Below, in pieces: positions 1-7,814 of a stretch of 64,000 nt of DNA. The stretch is from Treponema sp. (lineage in GTDB: Bacteria > Spirochaetota > Spirochaetia > Treponematales > Treponemataceae), in assembly GCA_016293495.1 (NCBI GenBank), contig JAEDED010000012.1, forward strand, positions 7,867 through 71,866, given 5' to 3'. Each line of letters begins with the position of its first letter. The stretch's first letter is position 1. Below the pieces are notes generated by a model. That model did no database searches and was not told the DNA's origin. It saw only the letters and a list, made by a program, of their open reading frames with translations. The position numbers and the translations under genes are program-made.

Positions 1-1161
1 TTTGACAAGATAATCTGCTACGGCTTCTGCGCGCTTATCGCTTAACTGCTGACGGCTTACAGCATCGCCACGAAGAGCAGTGTGGCCTGTTACAAGAATA
101 TCATTGTCCGGATAAGCCTCGAGGATTTCTTTAAGCTTATCAAGTTTCTTTTTTTCAGAGAGAAGAAGAATATCTGAGTCAGGTTTAAACTGAATGTTTT
201 CGATTGAGAGAGTTAAACCTTTGTCAGTCTTTTTTACAGTTACGTCTTCAATACCAAGGTCGGCAATTTTCTGCGAAACGTCTTCAATATTTTCAACAGT
301 TGCAGTTCTCTGGAATTCTGTTACTTCTGCGTGTGCATTCCCTATAAAGGTTAAAACGTTGCCGGCAGTTGTCGTGATTTCGATTTTGAATGATTCCATG
401 TAATGATCAATCGTACCTTTTTCGTTGTCCCAGAAAATCAGCTGGCTTGAGAAGCCGGTTGTCTTGTATGGAGTTTCAATTACATCTATTGCAAGTTTGC
501 TTGTATCGAGAGTAAAACTCATTTCGTAATAAACCTGAAAAAGGTCAAACTTTTTTCCTTTGTTAGGACCATCTTCTTTTTCTTTGTAAACGCCAAAGTA
601 TTTGTATTTTGCATTAAAGGGAACTTTGTAAGGCTTCTGCAGGTTAAAAGAACGGCGAAGGTCGTGAGCTTCATGACCTTCATAAGTCCATTCATCACCT
701 GGAGCTAATTCTCTGTCCGGAAAAACAGGAACGTCGCGTACTGTTGGCATAAAATAATTGTCATCAATTGTATAAACGCCGAAACGGTCTTTTGTGAACG
801 TGCTTTTATATTCATCACCGTAAGAGAAGGTCTTTTTTCCAATAGTTGAAGTAAGGACAGAGTTTTCTGAAGTCATGAAGGTTCCTTCGTTGACTGCCGT
901 CATGTTTTTTTCATCAACGTCGTGAACCTTGACTGTGATGCGGTTGAGGACTTCTGCGGTGTGATGTTTGTAGCCGTTAATGTAAACGTCTTCTTCTACG
1001 GTAGAAAGAATACGGTAAGAGTCGCCTTCTTTGTATTTGAATTCAAACTTTTTCGGGCCTTCATCCGTTGTTTCGATTTTCTGTGCAGAAACGGAAAAAA
1101 TGCTTACAAGCATTGCAAGTGCTGAAAAAAATGTTATTTTATTAAATTTAACTGTTTTCAT
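1..1161 (-). CDS. OmpA-family outer-membrane/periplasmic protein (C-terminus cut by window edge)
   Basis: The minus-strand frame opens with ATG at 1161 after an AGGA ribosome site and runs off the left edge without a stop. The first ~20 residues (MKTVKFNKITFF, then SALAMLVSIFSVSA) form a signal peptide. About 300 residues of beta-rich, unrecognised sequence follow. The last ~75 visible residues look like an OmpA C-terminal peptidoglycan-binding domain: a beta strand with IQFKPDSDIL, then LDKLKEIL, DILVTGHTALRG and QQLSDKRAEAVADYLV. A role in tethering the envelope to peptidoglycan is inferred from that family. The gene diverges from the GGDEF-EAL gene. A TATAAT-like hexamer on the minus strand (1205-1210) may be its -10. 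The OmpA domain is well supported; the N-terminal region's function is unknown. Confidence 0.85.
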   Translation of the reverse strand, partial: MKTVKFNKITFFSALAMLVSIFSVSAQKIETTDEGPKKFEFKYKEGDSYRILSTVEEDVYINGYKHHTAEVLNRITVKVHDVDEKNMTAVNEGTFMTSENSVLTSTIGKKTFSYGDEYKSTFTKDRFGVYTIDDNYFMPTVRDVPVFPDRELAPGDEWTYEGHEAHDLRRSFNLQKPYKVPFNAKYKYFGVYKEKEDGPNKGKKFDLFQVYYEMSFTLDTSKLAIDVIETPYKTTGFSSQLIFWDNEKGTIDHYMESFKIEITTTAGNVLTFIGNAHAEVTEFQRTATVENIEDVSQKIADLGIEDVTVKKTDKGLTLSIENIQFKPDSDILLLSEKKKLDKLKEILEAYPDNDILVTGHTALRGDAVSRQQLSDKRAEAVADYLVK

Positions 1162-1271
1162 CGTAATTTCCTTCTATAAAGAATATCGGTATATAAAACT
1201 TTGGATTATAGTGAATGTTACGGGGAAAATTTATGCAAATTTGTGCATTTTGCAAGAATATTTTGCAGATT

Positions 1272-1300
1272 TTGACAAACTTTGCTATTTTGTGTAATAT
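1272..1300 (+). promoter_or_regulatory. sigma70-type promoter of the GGDEF-EAL gene
   Basis: TTGACA (1272-1277), a 17-nt spacer and TAATAT (1295-1300). The GTG start codon at 1307 lies only 6 nt after the -10 box, so transcription should begin at or next to the start codon. Confidence 0.7.
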
Positions 1301-1306
1301 ATAAAC

Positions 1307-2974
1307 GTGTTAAGCGAAGTAAATTTCAAAGAAATCATTGACTGTGTCAAAATTCCTCTGATTGCGTTAAAACCTGTCTATGACGGCAAAACCATCAAAG
1401 ACTTTCAGGTTCTTTACACAAATCCGGAATTAATAAAAAGTATTGCTCATGTTCACGCAGGCGAAAATTTTGTTCAGGCTGAATCAAAAATCGAAAACGG
1501 AAAGCACTGGTTTGAAATGGCTGTGCAGGCGATTGCTTCAAAGGAGCTTTTCGCCGAGACTTATTATTCTGAAAGCAGAAAAGTCTGGTTCTCCTTTGAA
1601 ATTCAGACTGCAGATCCCGAACTTCTCGTTGCAACCTTCACAGATATCACAGCCAAAGTCCGCTACACAGAACAGCTTCAGCTTTCACTTGTAACTGATA
1701 CTTTAACAACACTTCCTAACCGCTATCAGTTCTATAAAAGATTCCAGGACGTTATTAAGCACGCAGACGAAACTTCGACAAAGTTTGGACTTATTTCTTT
1801 TGACCTTGATAACCTTAAACAGCTTAACGATTCCAAAGGTCAGCAGGCAGGTGACAGATTCCTGATTAAGGCCGCAAGAATTTTCAAATCGTTCGAAAAT
1901 GATAATATTAATGTTTACCGTTTTGGCGGTGATGAATTTATTGTTGTTGCAGAAAATCTTACGACATCAGACAGTCTTTACACAATCAGTGATGCAATCT
2001 TTGAAGCGCTGAATGCAGAAAACGTAAATGCTTCAGGGGGAATTTCGGTTTACCCTGACAATACTACAGAAAGTGAAGATCTCGTAAAATTTGCAGATCT
2101 TGCAATGCACGATGCAAAGAAGGCCGGCAAAAACCGCATCTTTATGTTTACGCCAGAACTTCAGAAGGAATTCCTTCGCCGCATGATGTATAAAACAAAA
2201 ATGCCGGGCGCTTTCGAAAGAGGCGAGTTTGAATTGTTCTTCCAGCCTCAGTTTGATATTGCATCTTCAGAGCTTCGCGGTTTTGAAGCACTTCTTCGCT
2301 GGAACCAGCCGGAAGTTGGAAGAATCAGTCCTGAAGAATTTATTCCTATTGCAGAAGAAAGCGGCTTTATTAATATTCTCGGCGCGTGGGTTTTGAAAAA
2401 AGCTTTTACCTGTCAGAAGGAATGGGAAGAAAAATTTGAATATCACGGCGTAATGTCTGTAAACGCTTCTCCTGTACAGCTTATGGATGAATCATTCCTC
2501 TTTACACTTGATGAAGTTGCAGCTCAGTCAGGCGTTGATCCAACTCATGTAGAAATTGAAGTAACTGAAGGCGTTCTCATTGATGATACTGAAAAAGCCG
2601 TTGCAGTTCTCGATGAAGTAAAACGCAGGGGCTTTAGAATTTCACTTGATGACTTTGGTACAGGATATTCTTCATTGCGCTACCTTCAGATTCTTCCGTT
2701 AACAACACTTAAAATTGACAAGTCATTCATTCAGTCTATTACTGAAAGTGACGGCGTTTCTGAAAACATTACCAATTCAATTATTTCAATGGTAACAAAA
2801 ATGGGCCTTGATACAATTGCAGAAGGTGTTGAAAAAGTTGACCAGCTTAAGATTCTCCAGGAATTAAACTGTAAGACTGTTCAGGGATTCCTTCGCGGTA
2901 AGCCGATGAGTCAGTCTGCAATCGAAGACTATCTTTCGGGCAATAAAAATGCCCTTGACTGTATATCAGAATAG
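1307..2974 (+). CDS. GGDEF-EAL cyclic-di-GMP turnover protein with N-terminal PAS-like region
   Basis: This 555-residue cytoplasmic protein has no membrane segment. Residues 1-115 resemble a PAS sensor. The GGDEF domain covers about 125-285, with intact GGDEF at 207-211 but no RxxD inhibitory site just upstream. The EAL domain covers about 300-545, with EAL at 327-329 and the conserved DDFGTGYSSL, KIDKSFI and AEGVE motifs. Both catalytic halves look competent, so it could make and/or degrade c-di-GMP; which activity dominates cannot be read from sequence. The GTG start at 1307 has no Shine-Dalgarno site and sits 6 nt after a strong -10 box, with no plausible internal start nearby. The azlCD genes follow 23 nt downstream. 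Confidence 0.93.
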   Translation: MLSEVNFKEIIDCVKIPLIALKPVYDGKTIKDFQVLYTNPELIKSIAHVHAGENFVQAESKIENGKHWFEMAVQAIASKELFAETYYSESRKVWFSFEIQTADPELLVATFTDITAKVRYTEQLQLSLVTDTLTTLPNRYQFYKRFQDVIKHADETSTKFGLISFDLDNLKQLNDSKGQQAGDRFLIKAARIFKSFENDNINVYRFGGDEFIVVAENLTTSDSLYTISDAIFEALNAENVNASGGISVYPDNTTESEDLVKFADLAMHDAKKAGKNRIFMFTPELQKEFLRRMMYKTKMPGAFERGEFELFFQPQFDIASSELRGFEALLRWNQPEVGRISPEEFIPIAEESGFINILGAWVLKKAFTCQKEWEEKFEYHGVMSVNASPVQLMDESFLFTLDEVAAQSGVDPTHVEIEVTEGVLIDDTEKAVAVLDEVKRRGFRISLDDFGTGYSSLRYLQILPLTTLKIDKSFIQSITESDGVSENITNSIISMVTKMGLDTIAEGVEKVDQLKILQELNCKTVQGFLRGKPMSQSAIEDYLSGNKNALDCISE

Positions 2975-2997
2975 ATAAAAGTAGTAAGATCATTCCT

Positions 2998-3726
2998 ATG
3001 TCAAAAACTGAAAAAAATAATTCTTCTTTTTTAAGTATTTTAAAAATAACCTTACCTGTATTTTTCGGTTATATCGCAATCGGAATTCCTTTCGGGCTGA
3101 TGCTTGTAAAGAACGGTTATCCTTGGTGGCTTTCTCCAATCATGAGCCTTACAATGTATGCAGGTGCGGGGCAGTATGTTGCTGTAGGTCTGTTTGCAAG
3201 TGGAGCTCCTTTTGGAGCGATTGCGGTTGCAGAACTTTTATTGAATATCCGCCACATCGTTTACGGACTTTCCCTTATCGACAAATTTAAAAATACCGGC
3301 AAGTGGAAGCCTTATCTTGTCTTTGCACTTACTGATGAAACTTACGCGCTTATGACAACGACTGCTCTTCCTGAAGGACAGGATGCAGGCCGCTTTTACG
3401 GAACAATTGCTTTGCTTGACCAGAGTTACTGGGTTCTCGGAAGCGTAATCGGAGCAATTGCCGGTTCTGTGATTCCGTTTGATTTTGCAGGCGTCGATTT
3501 TGCGCTGACCGCTTTGTTTGCAGTTTTGCTTATTGAACAGATCCGTGCGTCAAAAGATATCGTTCCTCCTGTAATAGGAATTTTTGCAGCACTAGTTTGT
3601 GTTGTTCTTGAGAGGTTCGGAATTATTTCCTCAGAAAATATTCTCATATTATCTCTTGCAGTAGGAATTGCTGCTTTACTGATTACTAAAACAAAAAAAG
3701 GAGGAACAGATGGAAACAGCAAATGA
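2998..3726 (+). CDS. azlC: AzlC-family branched-chain amino acid exporter subunit
   Basis: This 242-residue, strongly hydrophobic protein has the AzlC hallmarks: an early GYIAIGIPFGLML segment, the MYAGAGQYVAVGLFASGA motif and an NIRHIVYGLSL motif. In the AzlCD system the large subunit works with the small AzlD protein to export branched-chain amino acids or analogues. The next gene is azlD and overlaps it by 17 nt, so the two are almost certainly translated together. A TAAGAT hexamer ends 7 nt before the ATG and no clear Shine-Dalgarno site is visible; the -35 is poor, so the gene may instead depend on the GGDEF-EAL transcript upstream. Confidence 0.88.
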   Translation: MSKTEKNNSSFLSILKITLPVFFGYIAIGIPFGLMLVKNGYPWWLSPIMSLTMYAGAGQYVAVGLFASGAPFGAIAVAELLLNIRHIVYGLSLIDKFKNTGKWKPYLVFALTDETYALMTTTALPEGQDAGRFYGTIALLDQSYWVLGSVIGAIAGSVIPFDFAGVDFALTALFAVLLIEQIRASKDIVPPVIGIFAALVCVVLERFGIISSENILILSLAVGIAALLITKTKKGGTDGNSK

Positions 3727-4078
3727 AGTACTTGAAACTGTTGCAAAAGTTTCTCCGCTTACACTTGAACAGGCTTTTATTGCCACATTGATCAGTGCGC
3801 TGGTAATTTTCCTTTCAAGAGCATTCCCGTTCCTGCTTTTTTCAAAAAGGGAACCTCCGGCAATAATCAGGTTTATCGAAAAATACATTCCTCCGATGGT
3901 AATGGCAGTTCTGCTTATTTACTGTTTCAAAGACGTAAACTTTTCTGCAGCGCCTTTCGGCTTATCGGAATTAATTGCGCTTTCAGTGACTGTATTCCTT
4001 CACCTCTGGAAGAGCAACAGCATGCTGAGCATTTTTGGCGGAACAATTCTTTACATGGTTTTAATCCGTTTAATGTAA
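3710..4078 (+). CDS. azlD: AzlD-family small subunit of branched-chain amino acid exporter
   Basis: This 122-residue protein has about four membrane segments and the AzlD signature: LSRAFPFLLFSKREPP near residue 45, then IEKYIPPMVMAVLLIYC. It begins inside the 3' end of azlC, behind a strong AGGAGG site, which is the usual arrangement for this transporter pair. Specificity for branched-chain amino acids is from the family and is not shown here. Confidence 0.85.
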   Translation: METANEVLETVAKVSPLTLEQAFIATLISALVIFLSRAFPFLLFSKREPPAIIRFIEKYIPPMVMAVLLIYCFKDVNFSAAPFGLSELIALSVTVFLHLWKSNSMLSIFGGTILYMVLIRLM

Positions 4079-4137
4079 TTAACATTGACGGAAGTTATAA
4101 ATGTAGGTATATTTAAAAGACTACAAGATATTAATTT

Positions 4138-4158
4138 AATCCGCAGAAAAGGCGGATT
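4138..4158 (+). promoter_or_regulatory. 5'-UTR stem-loop before the 76-aa gene
   Basis: A perfect 7-bp stem, AATCCGC (4138-4144) and GCGGATT (4152-4158), closes an A-rich 7-nt loop. It sits immediately 5' of the Shine-Dalgarno site (CAGGAG) of the gene at 4173 and has no T-run, so it is probably an mRNA 5'-end structure rather than a terminator. Confidence 0.5.
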
Positions 4159-4172
4159 TTCAGGAGTTTTTA

Positions 4173-4403
4173 ATGGCTGCTATTATTTTAGGTTTGATCT
4201 TTATCGCTTTTACTGTATTTGCTGTATTGCCAGGTTGCCCGCTCAACTGGGGTGCTGATGTAATCGCATTTTTGAAAGGTTTTGCACCTGTACTTGCTGC
4301 TTTTGCAGGTTTGATTTCAATTTTGATTGGTGCAGCTGATATTAAAGACAAAAAAGAAGCTAAAAAAGAAGAGCAGGAAGCTGCTAAAAACCAGGAAAAA
4401 TAA
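4173..4403 (+). CDS. small two-helix membrane protein of unknown function
   Basis: I do not recognise this 76-residue protein. Residues 2-23 and about 30-56 form two hydrophobic helices separated by a CPLNWG turn. The last ~20 residues are a charged Lys/Glu tail (KDKKEAKKEEQEAAKNQEK), predicted cytoplasmic. It has a good CAGGAG ribosome site, a 5' stem-loop and its own strong terminator, so it is probably a monocistronic and well-expressed gene. Confidence 0.7.
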   Translation: MAAIILGLIFIAFTVFAVLPGCPLNWGADVIAFLKGFAPVLAAFAGLISILIGAADIKDKKEAKKEEQEAAKNQEK

Positions 4404-4410
4404 TCAAGAA

Positions 4411-4444
4411 TTTAAGCCTGTTTGCTTGACCAAACAGGCTTAAA
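4411..4444 (+). terminator. Rho-independent terminator with embedded rplM -35 box
   Basis: Perfect 14-bp stem (4411-4424 with 4431-4444) and a 6-nt loop, directly after the 76-aa gene. The loop and start of the right arm contain TTGACC (4426-4431), which is the -35 box of the next promoter. Confidence 0.8.
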
Positions 4445-4454
4445 AGTTTATATT
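4426..4454 (+). promoter_or_regulatory. sigma70-type promoter of rplM-rpsI
   Basis: TTGACC (4426-4431), exactly 17 nt, then TATATT (4449-4454). Predicted start near 4461, giving a ~100-nt leader before rplM. Confidence 0.7.
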
Positions 4455-4474
4455 TTAAGTCCCCGTATATTTAC

Positions 4475-4532
4475 TTAGTGATCGCTCAATCACTAAAGGC
4501 GGATTATTAAGAAGATGCAATCTTACTAATCC
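4475..4532 (+). promoter_or_regulatory. rplM leader with two stem-loops (candidate autoregulatory element)
   Basis: The ~100-nt leader holds a perfect 8-bp hairpin (4475-4482 with 4489-4496, 6-nt loop). A second, longer hairpin follows at 4501-4532: an outer stem GGATTA/TAATCC and an inner stem AAGAT/ATCTT. Ribosomal protein leaders often bind their own product; that role is inferred here. Confidence 0.45.
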
Positions 4533-4563
4533 GGTAAAAACATTATTTGTTAAGGTATATACA

Positions 4564-4992
4564 ATGAAAACTATTTTTGTAAACGAAAGCGCACAGCCAC
4601 GTAAATGGTATATTATCGACGCTGAAGGAAAATCCCTCGGACGTGTAGCTGCAAAAGCTGCTTCTGTATTGCGCGGAAAGAACAAACCATCTTATGCTGT
4701 AAACCAGGAAATGGGTGATTTCGTAGTAATTATCAATGCTGACAAAGTTGCTGTAACAGGTAACAAAGCAAAAGATAAGCTTTATCATAACTACACAGGT
4801 TTCGTAGGTGGTCTCAAGACTTTCACTTATGAAAAACTTAATGAACGTCATCCTGGCGATCCATTGAAAATTGCTATCGCAGGAATGCTCCCACACGGAC
4901 GTCTTGGACGCAAAATCATGGGTAACTGCAAAATTTATGCAGGTGCTGAACATCCACATGCAGCACAGAATCCAGAAGCTTTGGAAGTTTAA
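4564..4992 (+). CDS. rplM: 50S ribosomal protein L13
   Basis: At 142 residues it has the normal bacterial L13 length. Recognisable blocks are RKWYIIDAEGKSLGRVA near residue 15, LRGKNKPSY near 38, KLYHNYTGFVGGLK near 77, and MLPHGRLGRKIM near 110. L13 is an early assembly protein that binds 23S rRNA. The gene has its own promoter and structured leader and is followed after 13 nt by rpsI, the almost universal bacterial pairing. Confidence 0.98.
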   Translation: MKTIFVNESAQPRKWYIIDAEGKSLGRVAAKAASVLRGKNKPSYAVNQEMGDFVVIINADKVAVTGNKAKDKLYHNYTGFVGGLKTFTYEKLNERHPGDPLKIAIAGMLPHGRLGRKIMGNCKIYAGAEHPHAAQNPEALEV

Positions 4993-5005
4993 TTAGGAGT
5001 AAATC

Positions 5006-5398
5006 ATGGTAAAGAATATTGCTATTGGAACAGGTAGAAGAAAGACTGCAACAGCTCGTGTATTCTTGCGCGAAGGTTCAGGAAAAATTACTGTAAACGG
5101 TAAAGACATTAAAGATTACTTTGCTACAGCAGAACAGGTTAACATCGTTAACCAGCCATTGCTCGTAACTTCAAGTGCTAATAAATTTGACATCCTTATC
5201 AACGTAACTGGTGGCGGTCTTAACGGACAGGCTGCAGCTTGTTTGCACGGAATTTCACGTGCACTTTTGCAGGTAGATCAGGATGCTCGTACATCACTCA
5301 AAGCTAACGGATACCTTACACGTGACTCACGTATGGTTGAACGTAAAAAATACGGTCAGAAAGGTGCTCGTAGAAGATTCCAGTTCTCTAAACGCTAG
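5006..5398 (+). CDS. rpsI: 30S ribosomal protein S9
   Basis: This is a 130-residue protein with the S9 start GTGRRKTATARVFLREGSG and the C-terminal tail RRFQFSKR, whose final Lys-Arg reaches the P-site tRNA in the ribosome. A TAGGAG ribosome site precedes it, and it is co-transcribed with rplM. A T-rich hairpin region (about 5420-5485) lies just beyond its stop, inside the annotated 5' end of recX. Confidence 0.98.
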   Translation: MVKNIAIGTGRRKTATARVFLREGSGKITVNGKDIKDYFATAEQVNIVNQPLLVTSSANKFDILINVTGGGLNGQAAACLHGISRALLQVDQDARTSLKANGYLTRDSRMVERKKYGQKGARRRFQFSKR

Positions 5399-5401
5399 AA
5401 T

Positions 5402-6016
5402 TTGGTTATCAAAACAGCAAGGACGGTCTCGCCCGATTGTATGGAAATTACAACGGTGTCGGGACCTTCTTTTTTTATACGCACAGTATATTTATCTCTC
5501 ATTCAGCCTGAAGAAATTGTTGATAGCGCAGAGTTCCTGGAAGATAAAGAAGAGGAACTGGTAGATGCAGGACTTTGTTTTGCTGTGGAACAGAAGGCAT
5601 TAGATTACCTTAACCGCAGTGAACAGTATCGCATGGGTTTGACGGCAAAGCTTACCGCAAAGGGCTTTTCAAAATTCCATATTAATAAAGCGCTTGATTA
5701 TCTTGAAGGCAAAAAATATTTAGACGACAGACGATTTGCAGGCGTGTGGCTTCGTAACAGGGCAATCACCCATGCGGAAGGAAGAACAAAACTGGCGATG
5801 GAGCTTGCTTCCCGCGGAATCGATAAGGCGTATATAAAGGAGGCTTTGGACGAATTTTTTGAGGAAAACTCAGAAGAAGAACTTTGTGTGCGCGCTTACA
5901 AAAAGTGTGTTAAAATAAAAAAAGATGAAGATAAGATAAATTCATATTTAATAAAAAACGGATTTTCAATAAAATTAATACAAAAAGTAAGGGATGATTA
6001 TGGCTTCGAAAAGTAA
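5402..6016 (+). CDS. recX: RecX-family regulatory protein
   Basis: This 204-residue protein has repeated three-helix RecX units. Examples are LDYLNRSEQYRMGLTAKLTAKGF at about residues 62-85, LDYLEGKKYLDDRRFAGVWLRNR at about 98-120, and RTKLAMELASRGI at about 128-140. RecX binds RecA filaments and limits or tunes RecA activity. Start choice is uncertain: the frame opens at a TTG at 5402 (3 nt after rpsI), while ATG at 5441 (residue 14) is an alternative; neither has a good ribosome site. recA is not in this window. The 3' end overlaps the next gene. Confidence 0.8.
   Translation: MVIKTARTVSPDCMEITTVSGPSFFIRTVYLSLIQPEEIVDSAEFLEDKEEELVDAGLCFAVEQKALDYLNRSEQYRMGLTAKLTAKGFSKFHINKALDYLEGKKYLDDRRFAGVWLRNRAITHAEGRTKLAMELASRGIDKAYIKEALDEFFEENSEEELCVRAYKKCVKIKKDEDKINSYLIKNGFSIKLIQKVRDDYGFEK
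5419..5483 (+). terminator. possible attenuator/terminator at rpsI-recX junction
   Basis: CCCGA-TTGTA pairs with TACAA and TCGGG across a 7-nt loop, with an internal bulge, and is followed by a T-rich tract. It overlaps the first codons of recX, so it would let ribosomal transcription stop before recX while allowing some read-through. The bulge makes it weaker than the other terminators in the window. Confidence 0.35.
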
Positions 6017-6620
6017 AAAATCTAAAGTTTTTTCTGCCCTTGAAGTTGCAAACATTTGCGGTGTCGTAAATCAGACCGCAATTAACTGGATTAAGGCAGG
6101 ACATTTAAAAGCGTATACTACTCCTGGCGGACAGTTCCGCGTAACGCCTGAAGATCTTGCTGATTTTATGGAGAAGAGGGGAAGTGAAATTCCTGAGGTT
6201 CTCCAGAACGCTCTTGATGACAGAAAGGTTGTTCAGTCAAAGTCATTGATTATTGTAGATGATGATAAGGGTTTGAATACAGTCATCAAATTGTATATTG
6301 AGAAAAATTTTCCTGGAATTAAGATTTACCAGGCTTATGATGGTTTTGAAGCGGGAACAGTAATGGCTCAGAAAAAACCAGGTTTTGTAATTCTCGATCT
6401 TGATTTGCCTGGTGTTGATGGTTTTTCTTTGTGCAAGAAATTGAAAACAGATCCAATGTTTGCTAATCCTTATGTTGTTGTTGTCACTGCATTAAAAGAG
6501 CCTGACATAGCAGAAAGAGTAAATGCACTTGAATGCAATTACTTTTTGACTAAGCCTTTGAGCATGGAAAAAATCGGAGCAATGGTAAATCAGTGGTTTA
6601 ATATGAAACCTGCTGAATAA
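6000..6620 (+). CDS. response regulator with N-terminal excisionase-type HTH
   Basis: This ~206-residue protein has an unusual order. Residues ~10-60 form a MerR/excisionase-like winged helix (FSALEVANICGVVNQTAINWI, then TPGGQFRVTPEDL). Residues ~80-200 form a receiver domain with the acidic pair in IIVDDD, the phosphoacceptor Asp in ILDLDLPG, the Thr in VVTALK and the Lys in LTKP, all intact. It probably binds DNA in a phosphorylation-dependent way; no partner kinase is adjacent. TAAGGG lies 6 nt before ATG 6000, which is why I prefer it to the ATG at 5994. The start overlaps the end of recX by 17 nt, suggesting translational coupling. Confidence 0.85.
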   Translation: MASKSKKSKVFSALEVANICGVVNQTAINWIKAGHLKAYTTPGGQFRVTPEDLADFMEKRGSEIPEVLQNALDDRKVVQSKSLIIVDDDKGLNTVIKLYIEKNFPGIKIYQAYDGFEAGTVMAQKKPGFVILDLDLPGVDGFSLCKKLKTDPMFANPYVVVVTALKEPDIAERVNALECNYFLTKPLSMEKIGAMVNQWFNMKPAE

Positions 6621-6654
6621 TTATAAAATTTTAAGCGGACAGCTTGTGTTAATA

Positions 6655-6686
6655 AAAAAGCCTGTGCTTCAAAGTACAGGCTTTTA
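6655..6686. terminator. bidirectional terminator
   Basis: A stem of AAAAGCCTGT with ACAGGCTTTT, flanked by A-rich and T-rich tracts, between convergent genes (response regulator on plus, sppA on minus). Confidence 0.75.
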
Positions 6687-6742
6687 CTTTTATAAAGATT
6701 TGTTTATATAAAAGAGGTTTGGTTTTATCTAAGCTGTTTGCT

Positions 6743-7795
6743 TTACTGATAAATATAAGCCGGGTATTTCATTGAAGGAGAAATCATATCGATTACTTTT
6801 TCTTCAATTGATTTTGCCGGATTGGCGTTTGTTTCAAAGAACATAAGATAATCCATTAATGAGCCGGCTCCTTTATATGCAAAGTCTGCAACCTGAATAT
6901 CTGTAAACTGATATTTTGCTTTCATTGCGGTTACACATTCATCATAAGAACAGATTTTATCAATAAGCTTTGAATTAAGAGCCTGCTTTGCAGTATAGAT
7001 TCTTCCGTCTGCAAGTTCCTTTACGCGTTCTTTATCAATGTGGCGGTTGATTGCAACGATTGTAGTAAACTGATCGTAGTATTCGTCTGCAATTGACTGC
7101 ATGATCTGATCCTGTTCTTCTGTAACTGGATTATTAAAGTTAAGCATGTTTTTATTTCTGCCTGCAGTGAAGGTTTTTGATTTAACGCCAAGCTGGTTCA
7201 TAAGACCGGTGATGTCAATTGACTGCCCTGAGATTACGCCGATAGATCCTGTCAGAGTATTTCTGTTGGCACAGATAAACTGGGTACCGCACGCAATGTA
7301 GTAAGCGCCGCTACAGGCCATGTGTGACATGTAAGCCCAAATTGGTTTTCTTGTTGTCTGATAGTGAGAGAAAGCAAGATATGCTTCGTCTGATTCGTAA
7401 ACTGAACCGCCGGGAGAATCAAGGTAAAGAATGATTCCCTTGTTGTGTTCGTCTTTTTCAAGTTTTTCTACAAGGTCAATAAGCCAGCGATGGTTGTAAG
7501 ATCTGTTTGCTTCTTCGATTACGCCGCTGATGTAAATGCGTGCAATGTAATCTTCTTCCGGAAATGTTGTGTCCTGAGAAGAAGCGGTAAAAAGTGCATC
7601 AAGGTAATTCGAATCCTGTGCTGCACTTTTCTGCGAGTCAGGATTTTTTGGTTCAAGGAATGCAGCAGAAGCAAGACCAAGTGTTGCGATAATGATTACA
7701 AGTAAAACGACAAACCCTTTTCCATTTTTGCGGCTTTTATCATTGTCTTTTCTGCTGTTGTTATTGATATTGTTGTTTTGCTCTTTAGATTCCAT
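6743..7795 (-). CDS. sppA: signal peptide peptidase SppA (S49 serine protease)
   Basis: This is a 350-residue, single-domain (36K-type) SppA. An Asn/Lys-rich cytoplasmic tail is followed by one membrane helix at about residues 28-46. The protease domain carries LYLDSPGG near 125 and the nucleophile region MACSGAYYIA with Ser162. By comparison with the Bacillus enzyme, Lys215 in AGRNKNM is the likely general base. The TGSIGVISG segment is also typical. It would degrade cleaved signal peptides in the membrane. It is the last gene of a minus-strand cluster with the DUF975 and CYTH genes. Confidence 0.92.
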   Translation of the reverse strand: MESKEQNNNINNNSRKDNDKSRKNGKGFVVLLVIIIATLGLASAAFLEPKNPDSQKSAAQDSNYLDALFTASSQDTTFPEEDYIARIYISGVIEEANRSYNHRWLIDLVEKLEKDEHNKGIILYLDSPGGSVYESDEAYLAFSHYQTTRKPIWAYMSHMACSGAYYIACGTQFICANRNTLTGSIGVISGQSIDITGLMNQLGVKSKTFTAGRNKNMLNFNNPVTEEQDQIMQSIADEYYDQFTTIVAINRHIDKERVKELADGRIYTAKQALNSKLIDKICSYDECVTAMKAKYQFTDIQVADFAYKGAGSLMDYLMFFETNANPAKSIEEKVIDMISPSMKYPAYIYQ

Positions 7796-7814
7796 ATTAT
7801 TTTAATTCTCCTGA

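Noticed and set aside
1160..1200. ACCGATAT upstream of the OmpA-like gene resembles a sigma28 -10.
   Set aside because: The only -35-like AAAGTTT lies about 5 nt away instead of 11, and two of eight -10 bases differ.
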